This document shows positions 1 to 8,289 of a DNA stretch of 64,000 bases, in pieces. The translations under genes and the position numbers were made by a program. The DNA comes from Streptomyces roseoverticillatus (GTDB lineage: Bacteria; Actinomycetota; Actinomycetes; Streptomycetales; Streptomycetaceae). The stretch spans positions 310,001 through 374,000 of the forward strand of contig NZ_JOFL01000011.1 of NCBI RefSeq assembly GCF_000719265.1, written 5' to 3'. Within the stretch, counting starts at the first letter, position 1. The number at the start of each line of letters is the position of its first letter. The notes below the pieces were generated by a model. That model made no database searches and had not been told where the DNA came from. It saw only the letters and a list, made by a program, of their open reading frames with translations.

Positions 1-857
1 CGGACCGCACGGCCGCCGTCGGCGTCTACGAACTGCTGCCCGGTGCCCGCTCCGGCTCCGAACTCGCCCTGGACGACGCCTTCGACGACGACCTCTGCCA
101 CGAGGCGGGGCGTGCCATAGCGGCCCTGCACTCCCTTCCGGCTTCACACACGGGGGACGGCCCCGCCATCGACACGGAGGAGGCCCCGCTGCCGCCCATG
201 CCGTGGCTGGAGGCGCTCCCCTGGAGCACCGTGCAGGAGCGCAGCATGGGCCAGATCGCCGCCTGGCGGCTGGTCCAGGACGACGACCGGGTCATCGCCG
301 CGCTGCACGCCCTGCGCGCCGCCGAGCGCGCCGCGCCGCACACGCCCGTCCACTGCGACCTGCGCTTCGACCAGTTCCTGCGGCACGGCGGAAAGCTCCA
401 CCTCTGCGACTGGGAGGAGTTCCGGCTGGCCGACCCGGCCCGCGACGTCGGCGCCTTCGCCGGCGAGTGGCTCTTCCACGCCACGTACGCCGTCTTCGCG
501 CCGGGAGCCGGGCAGGGGGAGGGGCCCGCCGCCGGCTTCGGGCTCGACCACGCCGAGATCATCGAGCGGGGCGCGGCCAGCCTGCGCCGCCACACCCCCC
601 GCATCACCGCCTTCTGGCAGGGCTACCGCGAACAGCTCGCGCTCGAAGGGCGCACGCCCGACCCCGGGCTCGCCGAGCGGGCCGCCGGCTTCGCGGGCTG
701 GCACATGTTCGACCGGCTGCTCGCCACGGCCGAGCTGCACGCGACCCTCAACCCGGTGGCCCGCGCGGCCGCGGGCATCGGCCGGACGCTGCTCCTCAAC
801 CCGTCGGGATCCGTCGCCACGATCGGTCTCGCCCAGCCCACCGGGAGCCCCCGATGA
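1..857 (+). CDS. APH/lanthipeptide-type kinase, 5'-truncated by window edge
   Basis: The reading frame is open from base 3, so the true start lies left of the window; about 284 residues are visible. The kinase-like catalytic motif HCDLRFDQF sits at about 351-377 and is followed by LCDWEEF, whose Asp (about 408-410) would bind metal, as in aminoglycoside/homoserine-type phosphotransferases. The stop overlaps the next start as ATGA, so it is co-translated with a HopA1-family gene. In known families (LxmK of lexapeptide, TvaC of thioviridamide) such a kinase acts with a HopA1 partner to phosphorylate and dehydrate Ser/Thr in a precursor peptide. Family and motif are seen; the lanthipeptide role is inferred from the neighbours. 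A stand-alone antibiotic phosphotransferase is the alternative but does not explain the operon. Confidence 0.8.
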   Translation, partial: DRTAAVGVYELLPGARSGSELALDDAFDDDLCHEAGRAIAALHSLPASHTGDGPAIDTEEAPLPPMPWLEALPWSTVQERSMGQIAAWRLVQDDDRVIAALHALRAAERAAPHTPVHCDLRFDQFLRHGGKLHLCDWEEFRLADPARDVGAFAGEWLFHATYAVFAPGAGQGEGPAAGFGLDHAEIIERGAASLRRHTPRITAFWQGYREQLALEGRTPDPGLAERAAGFAGWHMFDRLLATAELHATLNPVARAAAGIGRTLLLNPSGSVATIGLAQPTGSPR

Positions 858-1879
858 CTGCCACTCTCTCCCCCACAGATGTCCCGGCGCGGGGCCTCAC
901 CCCCGGGCTCGCCGCCGCCCTCGCGACCGTCTCGGTCCGCGGCGACGGCCGCCAGGCCACCGTCGCCGGGCGCTCCCTCTCCGCCGACAGCCCCCGTGAC
1001 CTGCGCGGACGACTCACCAACGCCCTCTACGAGGAGCTGCACGCGGGTCGCGACGGCGCCGCGCGCGACACCGACACCCCGCCCCGGCGCAGCCTGCGCG
1101 ACCCGGAGCTGGAGCGCCGCCTGGCCGCCGCCGTCCCGCACGACCGCACGCCCGTCCGCGGCCGGCTGATCGAGGTCCTGCGGCGGCCCGACGGCGACCA
1201 GTTGATCGTCCGCCTCCCCGAGGTCACCGCCCGCGTGCCCGCCGACCGGCTGCTCGGCCCCCCAGCCCCCGAGCCCGGCGAGCCCGTCGACCTCTCCCTG
1301 GAGGCCGCCCGGCCCGCGCTCTCGCCCGGCTTCTTCTACGTCATGGGTTCGCGCCCGCTGCCCCGCCCCACCGGCCCCGTACGGCGGATCTTCGTGCACG
1401 CGGCGGACGCGGACAGCGCCGTCACCCTGTGGGGCGCCACCCTGGCCGCCCTGGAGCGCGCGGAGGCCCGCTACCACGCCAAGGTCCTCTCCGACCCGCA
1501 GGACTTCCCGCGCCGCGACGGCATCGTGGTGTATCTGCACGGCGACCACGTACCGGGCGAGGAAGCCGTCGTACGGGCCGTGGCGCCGCTCCCCGGGAAG
1601 GGCGCGGAGACCTCCGTCTTCACCGAGCGCCTCGCACCGGGCGTCGCCGCCTCCTGGGACCCCGAGGACCCGCGCCCCGGTCAGGACGGCATGAGCTTCG
1701 GCCAGCACCGCGCCTTCGCCCTCGCCACCGCCCTGATCGACCACGCCCTGGCGCCGGAGGGGGCCGGGCCGGCCCGCGAGGAGCACGTCGTGCGGTGCTT
1801 CCGCGAGGCCGGCATCGACCCCTGGCGGCCCGACCGCAACCTGACTTCGCCCACCGACCGCACCGACTCGGGGAGTTGA
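854..1879 (+). CDS. HopA1-family protein, probable RiPP dehydratase/lyase component
   Basis: A 341-residue protein starting at the ATG of an ATGA overlap. The C-terminal two thirds matches the T3SS effector HopA1 family pattern: FFYVMGSRP (160-168), YHAKVLSDP (207-215), RRDGIVVYL (220-228), LAPGVA (260-265) and SFGQHRA (281-287). The N-terminal 90 residues are not recognised. HopA1 relatives are LxmY in lexapeptide (class V lanthipeptide) and TvaD in thioviridamide biosynthesis. There they work with the kinase encoded upstream, probably eliminating phosphate from phospho-Ser/Thr to give dehydroamino acids. The tight coupling to a kinase and the presence of a methyltransferase, proteases and a reductase downstream strongly favour a RiPP role over an effector role. 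Confidence 0.85.
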   Translation: MTATLSPTDVPARGLTPGLAAALATVSVRGDGRQATVAGRSLSADSPRDLRGRLTNALYEELHAGRDGAARDTDTPPRRSLRDPELERRLAAAVPHDRTPVRGRLIEVLRRPDGDQLIVRLPEVTARVPADRLLGPPAPEPGEPVDLSLEAARPALSPGFFYVMGSRPLPRPTGPVRRIFVHAADADSAVTLWGATLAALERAEARYHAKVLSDPQDFPRRDGIVVYLHGDHVPGEEAVVRAVAPLPGKGAETSVFTERLAPGVAASWDPEDPRPGQDGMSFGQHRAFALATALIDHALAPEGAGPAREEHVVRCFREAGIDPWRPDRNLTSPTDRTDSGS

Positions 1880-1885
1880 GCCCGT

Positions 1886-2722
1886 ATGGCCACTGACAGC
1901 ACCGCAGTTGACAGCGCCGCAGTCATCGACGAGACCGAGGGCGCGAGCGGGCGGCCCGACCCCGGGATGAGCGGCTTCGCCGTCTCCATCACCGCCGCCT
2001 ACAGCGACGCCCTCGCCGAGGTCTACGACGACATCTACCCGAGCACCCCCGACCTGGAGGACATCGCCGACTTCCTCCTGACCCTCACCCGCCCCGGCGC
2101 GAGCGTCCTCGAACTCGGTGTCGGCACGGGCCGCGTGGCGCTCCCCCTCGCAGACAAGGGCTTCGAGGTCCACGGCGTCGACGCCTCCGAGGGCATGCTC
2201 GCGCGCCTCGCCGAGAAGGACCCCGAGGGCCGCGTGACGCCCGTCCTCGGCGACTTCGCGACCCTCGACCTCGGCCGCGCCTTCGACGTCGTGCTCGCCC
2301 CGTTCAACGCCCTGTGCTGCGCCGTCACCCCGGCCGAGCAGATCGCCCTCATCCACGCCGTCGCCCGCCACGCGGCGCCGGACGGGCACGTGGTGATCGA
2401 GACGTTCGACCCCAGCGACTACCACGTGCAGAAGAAGAACGAGGTCAACACGTACCCGATCGGCAGCCGGGGCGCCATGATCGAGTCCGTGGGCGTGCTG
2501 CCCGCCTCGCAGAACATGATGATGCAGAACACCCTCTTCCTGGACGGCGAGGCCCCCAAGTCCGCGACGACGGTGATGCGTTACCTGTGGCCCAGCGAGC
2601 TGGACCTGCTCGCCGGCCTCGCGCGGCTGGAGCTCGCCGAGCGGTACACGGGCTGGCAGAAGCAGCCGTTCGACGGCGGCGACAGCCGGAAGATGGTCGT
2701 CTCCGTCTACCGCCCGCTGTGA
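1886..2722 (+). CDS. Class I SAM-dependent methyltransferase
   Basis: A 278-residue protein with a Rossmann methyltransferase core: motif I VLELGVGTGR at residues 74-83, an acidic residue at D99 (HGVDAS) for the ribose, and FDVVLAPFNALCC as post-motif II. It starts 6 bases after the HopA1 gene and overlaps the following peptidase gene, so it sits in the same operon. By analogy with lexapeptide (LxmM) it may N-methylate the peptide N-terminus after leader removal; that substrate is inferred from context and is not visible in the sequence. A Ser/Thr or small-molecule methyltransferase remains possible. Confidence 0.85.
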   Translation: MATDSTAVDSAAVIDETEGASGRPDPGMSGFAVSITAAYSDALAEVYDDIYPSTPDLEDIADFLLTLTRPGASVLELGVGTGRVALPLADKGFEVHGVDASEGMLARLAEKDPEGRVTPVLGDFATLDLGRAFDVVLAPFNALCCAVTPAEQIALIHAVARHAAPDGHVVIETFDPSDYHVQKKNEVNTYPIGSRGAMIESVGVLPASQNMMMQNTLFLDGEAPKSATTVMRYLWPSELDLLAGLARLELAERYTGWQKQPFDGGDSRKMVVSVYRPL

Positions 2723-3972
2723 GCGTTCCGGCCGGCCGCGTCCTGGCTGACAGGCTCGGCAACGGGCTGCGCCTGACCGTCGAGCCCGAGCCCGGCCGCG
2801 GGCTCGTCGCCGTCGCCCTCACCGTGGCCGCGGGCGGCGCCCACGACCCCGCTGGCCGGCACGGCATGGCGCACCTCGTGGAGCACCTGATGTTCCCCCG
2901 GGGCACGGCCGCCGACCCGGACGGGCACGTCGGCCGCGTCGAGGGCGCGGGCGGCACGTGCAACGCCGAGACCCACCGCGACCACACCGTCTTCCACACG
3001 GTCGCCCCCGCGGACGCGCTCCCCGGGATCCTGGAGTGGGAGGCGCGCCGCCTCCTGGACTTCGCGCCGGACGACGCGGTCGTCCGCACGGAGACGGAGG
3101 TCATCGGCGCGGAGATCCGGGGCGCGGTCGGCGGCGGCCGGCTGTGGGACACGGCCTACGCCTCGCTCCACCCCGGTAGCCGCGACAGCTACGGAACGGT
3201 CGCCGAACTCCGGCGCGCCACGGCCGCCGAGGCGCTCGCCTTCCAGCGCGCGCACTACACGGCCGGGGCGATGGCCCTGACGGTCGTGGGGGACGCGGAC
3301 CCCGCGCGGGTCGCGGAGCGCGTGGAGGAGCTGTTCGGGGAAGTCGCCGCGGCGCCGGCCCGTACGGCCGGGCAACCGGCCGCGGCACCGGGACCGGGAC
3401 CGGGACCGGCGGGCAGCATCCCGTACGGCGCTTCCGGCACCGCCCTCGCCCTCCCCCTCCCGGACGCGGCGGGCGAGCGGCACGCCTACCTCGCGCACGT
3501 GGTGCTCGCGGAACTGCTGGGGCGGGCCCGGCTGCCCCGTGCCGTCCGCACGGACGCCCGGATCGCGTCGGCGAACGTCATCTGCGGCTACTACGGGCAG
3601 TGGCTCGCCTCAGCGGCGCCCGACCTCGCGCTGGCGCTGCTGGGGCGGCCCGACGGCGTGGGCACGGGGGAGGCGGTCGCCGCCTGGGAGGACGTCCTGC
3701 GCGGCGTGGCAGCCGCCCCGCCCTCGGACACGGAGCACCGCCGCACCCTCAACGCCCTCCTGGTGAACTGCCACCGCCAGGCGGACTCCCTCGCGGCCAG
3801 GGCGGTCGCCCACGGCCGCGCGGCCCTGCTCTTCCCCGGGCGCCTGCCCGGCGACAACGGCCCCGGAGCGCTCGCCGGGCAGCTGGCCCGGGTCACCCCG
3901 GCGGACGTGTCGGCCGCCGCCCGGAGGCTCCTCGCCGCACCGTACGGCGTGACCGAACTCGTGAACTCGTGA
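2719..3972 (+). CDS. M16 family zinc metallopeptidase, catalytically competent
   Basis: A 417-residue M16B-type protein. The GTG at 2719 overlaps the methyltransferase stop (GTGA) and is the start that gives the normal N-terminus of the family; a longer in-frame reading upstream is only a shadow of the methyltransferase. The inverted zinc motif HLVEH is at residues 52-56, followed by glutamates at 125, 127 and 132 that can supply the third ligand. The sequence then runs through a Pro/Gly-rich linker into a weaker second M16 half. It is followed by an M16 paralogue lacking the zinc motif, the usual arrangement of heteromeric M16B proteases. The likely job is leader-peptide removal from the RiPP precursor, as for AlbE/AlbF in subtilosin; this is inference from context. 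Confidence 0.88.
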   Translation: MSVPAGRVLADRLGNGLRLTVEPEPGRGLVAVALTVAAGGAHDPAGRHGMAHLVEHLMFPRGTAADPDGHVGRVEGAGGTCNAETHRDHTVFHTVAPADALPGILEWEARRLLDFAPDDAVVRTETEVIGAEIRGAVGGGRLWDTAYASLHPGSRDSYGTVAELRRATAAEALAFQRAHYTAGAMALTVVGDADPARVAERVEELFGEVAAAPARTAGQPAAAPGPGPGPAGSIPYGASGTALALPLPDAAGERHAYLAHVVLAELLGRARLPRAVRTDARIASANVICGYYGQWLASAAPDLALALLGRPDGVGTGEAVAAWEDVLRGVAAAPPSDTEHRRTLNALLVNCHRQADSLAARAVAHGRAALLFPGRLPGDNGPGALAGQLARVTPADVSAAARRLLAAPYGVTELVNS

Positions 3973-3996
3973 ACTCGTAAGGGAGGCACCCCCCCC

Positions 3997-5232
3997 ATGA
4001 AGCGCCCCTGGGTCCGCAGCACGCTGGGCAACGGCCTGCAGGTGGTCGTCGTCGAGGCCCCCGGCGCGCCCCTGGCCGAGCTCCGGCTGGTCGTCCCGTA
4101 CGCCCTGACGGAGCCCCGCGAGGCCTCCACGCGCGAGCTGCTCGCCGCCCGGCTCGGCACCGGCAGCACGACCCTCGACCGCCGGGCCGTCGCCGACCGG
4201 ACGGCGGACCTCGGAGCGGAGCTGTCCACGGTCGTCACCGTGGAGCAGCTGCTGCTGTCGGTGAGCGTGCTGTCCGGGGGACTGGAGGGGACGCTGGAGC
4301 TCCTGGGCGACCTGCTGGTCCGCCCGGCCTACCGCGATCTGCCTGCCGCACCGCCCCCGTCCCCGCGCCGGGCCGGCCCCCGCACCGCCCTGCGCCGCGC
4401 CGTCCTGACCCACGCCTTCGGCCCGCACCCGCTGGCCGCCGCACCCCCGCCGCCGGGCCCCGTGACGCCGGACGGCCTGGACGCCTTCCACCGCCGCGCC
4501 GTCGTCCCGGCCGGTTCGGTGCTCCTGGTGATGACGGGCGCGGACCCGGCCCGCGTCCTGCGGCTCGTCGCCGAGCACCTCGGCCCGTGGGCCGGCGGCC
4601 CCTCCGGCCTGACCCTGCCGCCCTTCGGCCGCACGGCCCCCGCGCCCGGCCGGCTGGCGCTGCGGCACCCGGGCACGGGCCAGGCCCTCCTCCTGACGGC
4701 GGGCCCGGCCGTGCCGTCCACCGGCCCCGGCCACGCCGCCCTGCACCTCGCCCAGCTCGTCCTCGGCGGCCACGCCTCCTCCCGGCTGACCCGGCGGCTG
4801 CGCGAGCGGCACGCCCTCGCCTACGCGGTCTCCGCCGCCCTCCGCGAGAACGCCGCGGGCAGCTGGCTGGAGATCGAGTGCGCGGGCGCCCCCGGCACGG
4901 CGGACCGCCTGGCCGTCGAGGCCGCGGACGTCCTGCGCGAACTCGCCGAGGACGGCCCCACGCCCCAGGAGGCCGAGCGCGCCCGCCGCTATGCCGCCGG
5001 GTTCACGCGCTTCGCCCTCGCGACGCGGGCCGAGGAGGCGAGCGCCCTCGCCGGGTTCGCGGCGCGGGGCATGGACGTGGACTGGCTCCCGGCGTACGCG
5101 GAGGCCGCAGGGCGCGTCACGCACGCCGAAGTGACGGCGGCGTGCCGCGAGTTCCTGCATCCGGCGAAGACCCTGCTGGCAACGGCCGACGCCACCGAAG
5201 GACACGAAGGAAAGGAAGACGAAGCCCCGTGA
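3997..5232 (+). CDS. M16 family peptidase homologue lacking the zinc motif
   Basis: A 411-residue protein with an ATG preceded by a GGGAGG ribosome site about 8 bases upstream. The first half (LGNGLQVVVVEAPGAPLAEL) aligns with the M16 N-terminal fold but has no HxxEH where the upstream gene has HLVEH. The C-terminal half keeps LVLGGHASSRL and LRERHALAY, the substrate-binding Arg/Tyr region of M16C domains. It is therefore the non-catalytic, substrate-binding partner of the upstream peptidase, as in other two-subunit M16B proteases. The stop overlaps the next GTG start, so it is coupled to the reductase gene. Confidence 0.85.
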   Translation: MKRPWVRSTLGNGLQVVVVEAPGAPLAELRLVVPYALTEPREASTRELLAARLGTGSTTLDRRAVADRTADLGAELSTVVTVEQLLLSVSVLSGGLEGTLELLGDLLVRPAYRDLPAAPPPSPRRAGPRTALRRAVLTHAFGPHPLAAAPPPPGPVTPDGLDAFHRRAVVPAGSVLLVMTGADPARVLRLVAEHLGPWAGGPSGLTLPPFGRTAPAPGRLALRHPGTGQALLLTAGPAVPSTGPGHAALHLAQLVLGGHASSRLTRRLRERHALAYAVSAALRENAAGSWLEIECAGAPGTADRLAVEAADVLRELAEDGPTPQEAERARRYAAGFTRFALATRAEEASALAGFAARGMDVDWLPAYAEAAGRVTHAEVTAACREFLHPAKTLLATADATEGHEGKEDEAP

Positions 5233-6200
5233 GCACGCGTGCGACCACCCCGGCGGTCCTCTACCCCCTCCAGCCGGACCACCCGGAGCTGGTGGCCCCC
5301 TTCGCCGCCCTCGTGCAGCGCTCCGGCGCCCGCCGCCTGTGGCTGTGCCAGTCCTTCAAGGCCGAGCCGCATCAGGTCCTCGCCCACCTCTCCGGCGCCG
5401 GCTATGACGTGCCCGTCGGTACGAGCGTCAGCGTGATGCCGCTGCGCCACCCGTACGAGGCGGCGCTGCAGGCCCGTTCCCTGGCGCTGCTGACCGGGCA
5501 GCCGGTCGTCGCCGGCTACGGCATCGGCACGCCCGACTTCGTGGCCGCGCTCACGGGCGCGCCGTACAAGAGCCCCCGCACGGCCGTCCGCGACTACCTC
5601 ACCTCCGTACGGGATCTCCTGGACGGCAGGGCTGTCGACCACGCCGGCCCGTACCACCACCTCGACGCGCGGCTGCTGCCGCTGGACCACGCGCCGGTGG
5701 AGGTCGGGGCGGGCGTGCTCCGGCCGGGCATGGCGCGTACGGCGGGGGAGGCCGCCGACGTCGCGATCACGTGGATGACGCCTCCCGCGTACGTACGGGA
5801 CGCCCTCGTGCCCGCCTTGGAGGACGGTGCGCGGGCCGCCGGCCGCCCGGTCCGTCCGCGCGTCGCCACGGCCGTGCACGTCGCGGTCGCGCGCCCCGGC
5901 CGCGATCTGCGCCGGACGGCCCTCGCGGGGGCGGGCGAACACCTCAAGGGGCCGCACTACGCCGACATGCTCCGCCGCGCGGGCGTGCCCGTCGGGGACG
6001 ATCCGGCCGCGACGGCGGGTGCCCTCCTCGACCACTCCGTGGTCGTCACCGGCACTCCCGGGGAGATCGCCGAACGCCTGGCCGAGTACCGCGCGGCCGG
6101 TGTCGACGAGGTCATGCTGAATCCGGCGGGGGTCATGCTCACCGAGGGCGTCCGGGCGGCCGTGGACGACATGGAGGAGATCATCGGGGCGTGCGGCTGA
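5229..6200 (+). CDS. Luciferase-like (LLM) F420-dependent oxidoreductase
   Basis: A 323-residue protein; the GTG at 5229 overlaps the preceding stop. It shows the TIM-barrel pattern of bacterial luciferase-like enzymes: LWLCQSF near the N-terminus, VGTSVSVMPLRHPYEAALQA (cofactor-phosphate side), GYGIGTPDF, and a C-terminal VVTGTPGEIAERLAEYRAAG segment typical of the family. These enzymes use FMN or F420. LxmJ of the lexapeptide pathway is an F420H2-dependent LLM-type reductase that turns dehydroalanine into D-alanine. Being last in this operon behind kinase, HopA1, methyltransferase and proteases makes the same role likely here. Cofactor and substrate are inferred. Confidence 0.8.
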   Translation: MSTRATTPAVLYPLQPDHPELVAPFAALVQRSGARRLWLCQSFKAEPHQVLAHLSGAGYDVPVGTSVSVMPLRHPYEAALQARSLALLTGQPVVAGYGIGTPDFVAALTGAPYKSPRTAVRDYLTSVRDLLDGRAVDHAGPYHHLDARLLPLDHAPVEVGAGVLRPGMARTAGEAADVAITWMTPPAYVRDALVPALEDGARAAGRPVRPRVATAVHVAVARPGRDLRRTALAGAGEHLKGPHYADMLRRAGVPVGDDPAATAGALLDHSVVVTGTPGEIAERLAEYRAAGVDEVMLNPAGVMLTEGVRAAVDDMEEIIGACG

Positions 6201-6272
6201 GCGCGCGCGGACGATCGCCACCCCGCGCCACCCACTTGGGTGGCGAACCTGTCGCCGCCCGCCCACGGGCCT

Positions 6273-6287
6273 TACGGTGGACGGGTG
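6273..6287 (+). promoter_or_regulatory. Probable leaderless promoter of the AAA ATPase gene
   Basis: TACGGT at about 6274-6279 fits a -10 box. It ends about 5 bases before the GTG at 6285, with no Shine-Dalgarno sequence between, a layout typical of leaderless actinobacterial transcripts. This suggests the ATPase/RloB pair is transcribed separately from the biosynthetic operon. Confidence 0.45.
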
Positions 6288-7616
6288 CTGCTGAGCTTCC
6301 GGGTCTCGAATCACCGCTCGATCAGGGAGGAGCAGCAACTGCTCCTGGCCCGGGTCGGCGACGCGGGCGACTCCGAAGAGGGCCGCGACGCCGGCGGCGA
6401 GCCCGTCCCCATCGCGGTCCTCTTCGGCGCGAACGCGGCCGGCAAGTCCAACGTCGTCGACGCCCTGCACTTCATGGCGGACCTGGTGCGCACCTCCCAC
6501 CGGGACGCCGAACCGGGCGCCGGTCTCGTACGGTCCCCGTTCCTGCTGGACCAGGAGAGCGCCGATGCCGCGTCCTGGTACGTGGTGGACCTCGTCCTCG
6601 ACGGCGTGCGCCACACGTACGGCTTCGGCCTCGACGACGAGCGGATCCGCGACGAGTGGCTGTACCGCTACCCCGGCGGCGAGCGGCAGACGGTGTTCCA
6701 GCGCTCGGGCGACGACATCCGCTTCGGCGACGCGGCACCCCGGCCCGAACTGGACCTCGTCCGCAGCATCACCGAGCCGAACGCCCTGTTCCTGACCGTC
6801 GCGGCGCGATCCCGGCAGGCCGGGGTCCAGCCGGTCTACGCCTGGTTCATGAACGTCCGCTTCCGGGCGGGCGGGGCGCACGGTTCACCCGATCCGGGAA
6901 GCCTGCTGCGGCTGCAGGACCCGCAGCGCGCCGCGTCCGTCGTCGCCCTGCTGCGCGCCGCCGACCTCGGCATCGAGGACATGGGCATCGAGGACTTCGA
7001 CGCGGCCGAGGCCGGTGACCGGCTCTCCGTACGCGGCTTCGCCGACCGGCTCGTGCGCGAACTGCGCCGCACCGAGCTCTCCACCTGCCTGTTCACCACC
7101 ACGACCGCCCGCGTGTGGATCCGGCAGAAGGGCCGCGGCGGCAGCAGCGCCCGCCTCGGCCTGGAGGACCAGTCCCAGGGCACCCGCATGCTCTTCGACT
7201 ACGCGGGCCCCGTCCTCGACACCCTGGAACAGGGCGGCGTCCTCATCGTCGACGAGGTCGACTCGAGCCTGCACCCGCGCATCACGGCACACCTGATCAG
7301 ACTCTTCCAGGAACCCGCGACGAACCCGCACGCCGCCCAGCTCCTCCTGACCACCCACGACGTGAGCCTGCTGGGACGCTGCGGCGGCGAGGAGATCCTG
7401 CGGCGCGACCAGATCTGGTTCGTGGAGAAGGACCGGCACGGGGAGAGCGCACTGTACCCCCTGTCCGACTTCGAACCGCGCGACGGCGAGAACCGCGAGC
7501 GGCGCTACCTCGGCGGCAGCTATGGTGCGGTCCCGGTCCTCAGTGACGAGCGGTTCGAGGCGGCACTGGCCGCCAGGGGGAGGGCAGCGGCGGATGGCGA
7601 GGACGCCGAAGAGTAA
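6285..7616 (+). CDS. AAA15-type ATP-binding protein (RloA/AbiLi-like)
   Basis: A 443-residue protein starting at a GTG behind a leaderless promoter. It begins LLSFRVSNHRSI, typical of OLD/RloA-type ABC-like ATPases. It has Walker A GANAAGKS (48-55), the signature-like DQSQGTRML, Walker B VLIVDEVDSSLHP and the switch LLLTTHD. The next gene overlaps it by 23 bases and encodes an RloB-like protein. AAA15 plus RloB/TOPRIM-like pairs occur in restriction-linked Rlo loci and in abortive-infection systems such as AbiL, where the ATPase is thought to sense infection and release or activate the partner. The defence role here is inferred from family and pairing. Confidence 0.8.
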   Translation: MLLSFRVSNHRSIREEQQLLLARVGDAGDSEEGRDAGGEPVPIAVLFGANAAGKSNVVDALHFMADLVRTSHRDAEPGAGLVRSPFLLDQESADAASWYVVDLVLDGVRHTYGFGLDDERIRDEWLYRYPGGERQTVFQRSGDDIRFGDAAPRPELDLVRSITEPNALFLTVAARSRQAGVQPVYAWFMNVRFRAGGAHGSPDPGSLLRLQDPQRAASVVALLRAADLGIEDMGIEDFDAAEAGDRLSVRGFADRLVRELRRTELSTCLFTTTTARVWIRQKGRGGSSARLGLEDQSQGTRMLFDYAGPVLDTLEQGGVLIVDEVDSSLHPRITAHLIRLFQEPATNPHAAQLLLTTHDVSLLGRCGGEEILRRDQIWFVEKDRHGESALYPLSDFEPRDGENRERRYLGGSYGAVPVLSDERFEAALAARGRAAADGEDAEE

Positions 7617-8211
7617 CGGACGCTGCGCGCCCGGCCCGTCCTTCGAATCGAACGTCCTCCGCTTACCGGGCGGCCGTCATGCCCGGGACCGCCTGCTGGT
7701 CGTCTGCGGCGCGAAGGCCACCGAGAAGGACTACCTCCTCGGACTCGTCGACCACGTCGGCAACCCCGCCGTCACCGTTCGCATCAGAACGAAGTCCTGC
7801 GCCCCCGAGCAGCTCATCACCTACGCGGCGCGCGAGCGCGACCGCATCGGCGACGACTTCGACCAGGTGTGGTGCGTCTTCGACGTCGACCACTTCGAGG
7901 TGGGCTGCGCGGTCAACGCCGCCCGCCGCATGGGCATCCGGGTCGCGGTCTCGAACCCGTGCTTCGAACTCTGGCTGATCCTCCACTTCAGCGGCCACAC
8001 GGCGCAGGTGCGCACGTACCGCGAGCTGCTCCCGTACCTGAAGCGCCACGTCCCGGCGTACGAGAAGGCCCGCCTCGACTTCCGCGACTTCGAGCAAGGC
8101 TGGCCGGAAGCGGGCCGCCGCGCCCGCCGCCTCGCGACGGAGGGCCGGGAACACGTGACGAACCCGTCGACGGGGGTGTGGGCACTGGTGTCGCGCATCA
8201 CGACCCGCTAG
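7594..8211 (+). CDS. RloB-like protein, probable effector of the ATPase pair
   Basis: A 205-residue protein. The ATG at 7594 lies inside the end of the ATPase gene behind AGGGGGAGGG, giving a 23-base overlap. RloB hallmarks are VVCGAKATEKDY (37-46, with the acidic E44), WCVFDVDHF (93-101, a DxD pair) and SNPCFELWLILHF (120-132). The E plus DxD layout resembles a TOPRIM-type nuclease core. RloB/AbiLii proteins are thought to be the toxic part of two-gene antiphage systems. It is followed by a short gap and a convergent gene. Confidence 0.8.
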   Translation: MARTPKSNGRCAPGPSFESNVLRLPGGRHARDRLLVVCGAKATEKDYLLGLVDHVGNPAVTVRIRTKSCAPEQLITYAARERDRIGDDFDQVWCVFDVDHFEVGCAVNAARRMGIRVAVSNPCFELWLILHFSGHTAQVRTYRELLPYLKRHVPAYEKARLDFRDFEQGWPEAGRRARRLATEGREHVTNPSTGVWALVSRITTR

Positions 8212-8289
8212 GCGGGAACGGCGACGGGGCGGCGAGCCCCTCGGCCGGCCGCCCCGCGCGTGCGTGGTCCTAGCGCCTGCTCCTAGGGC

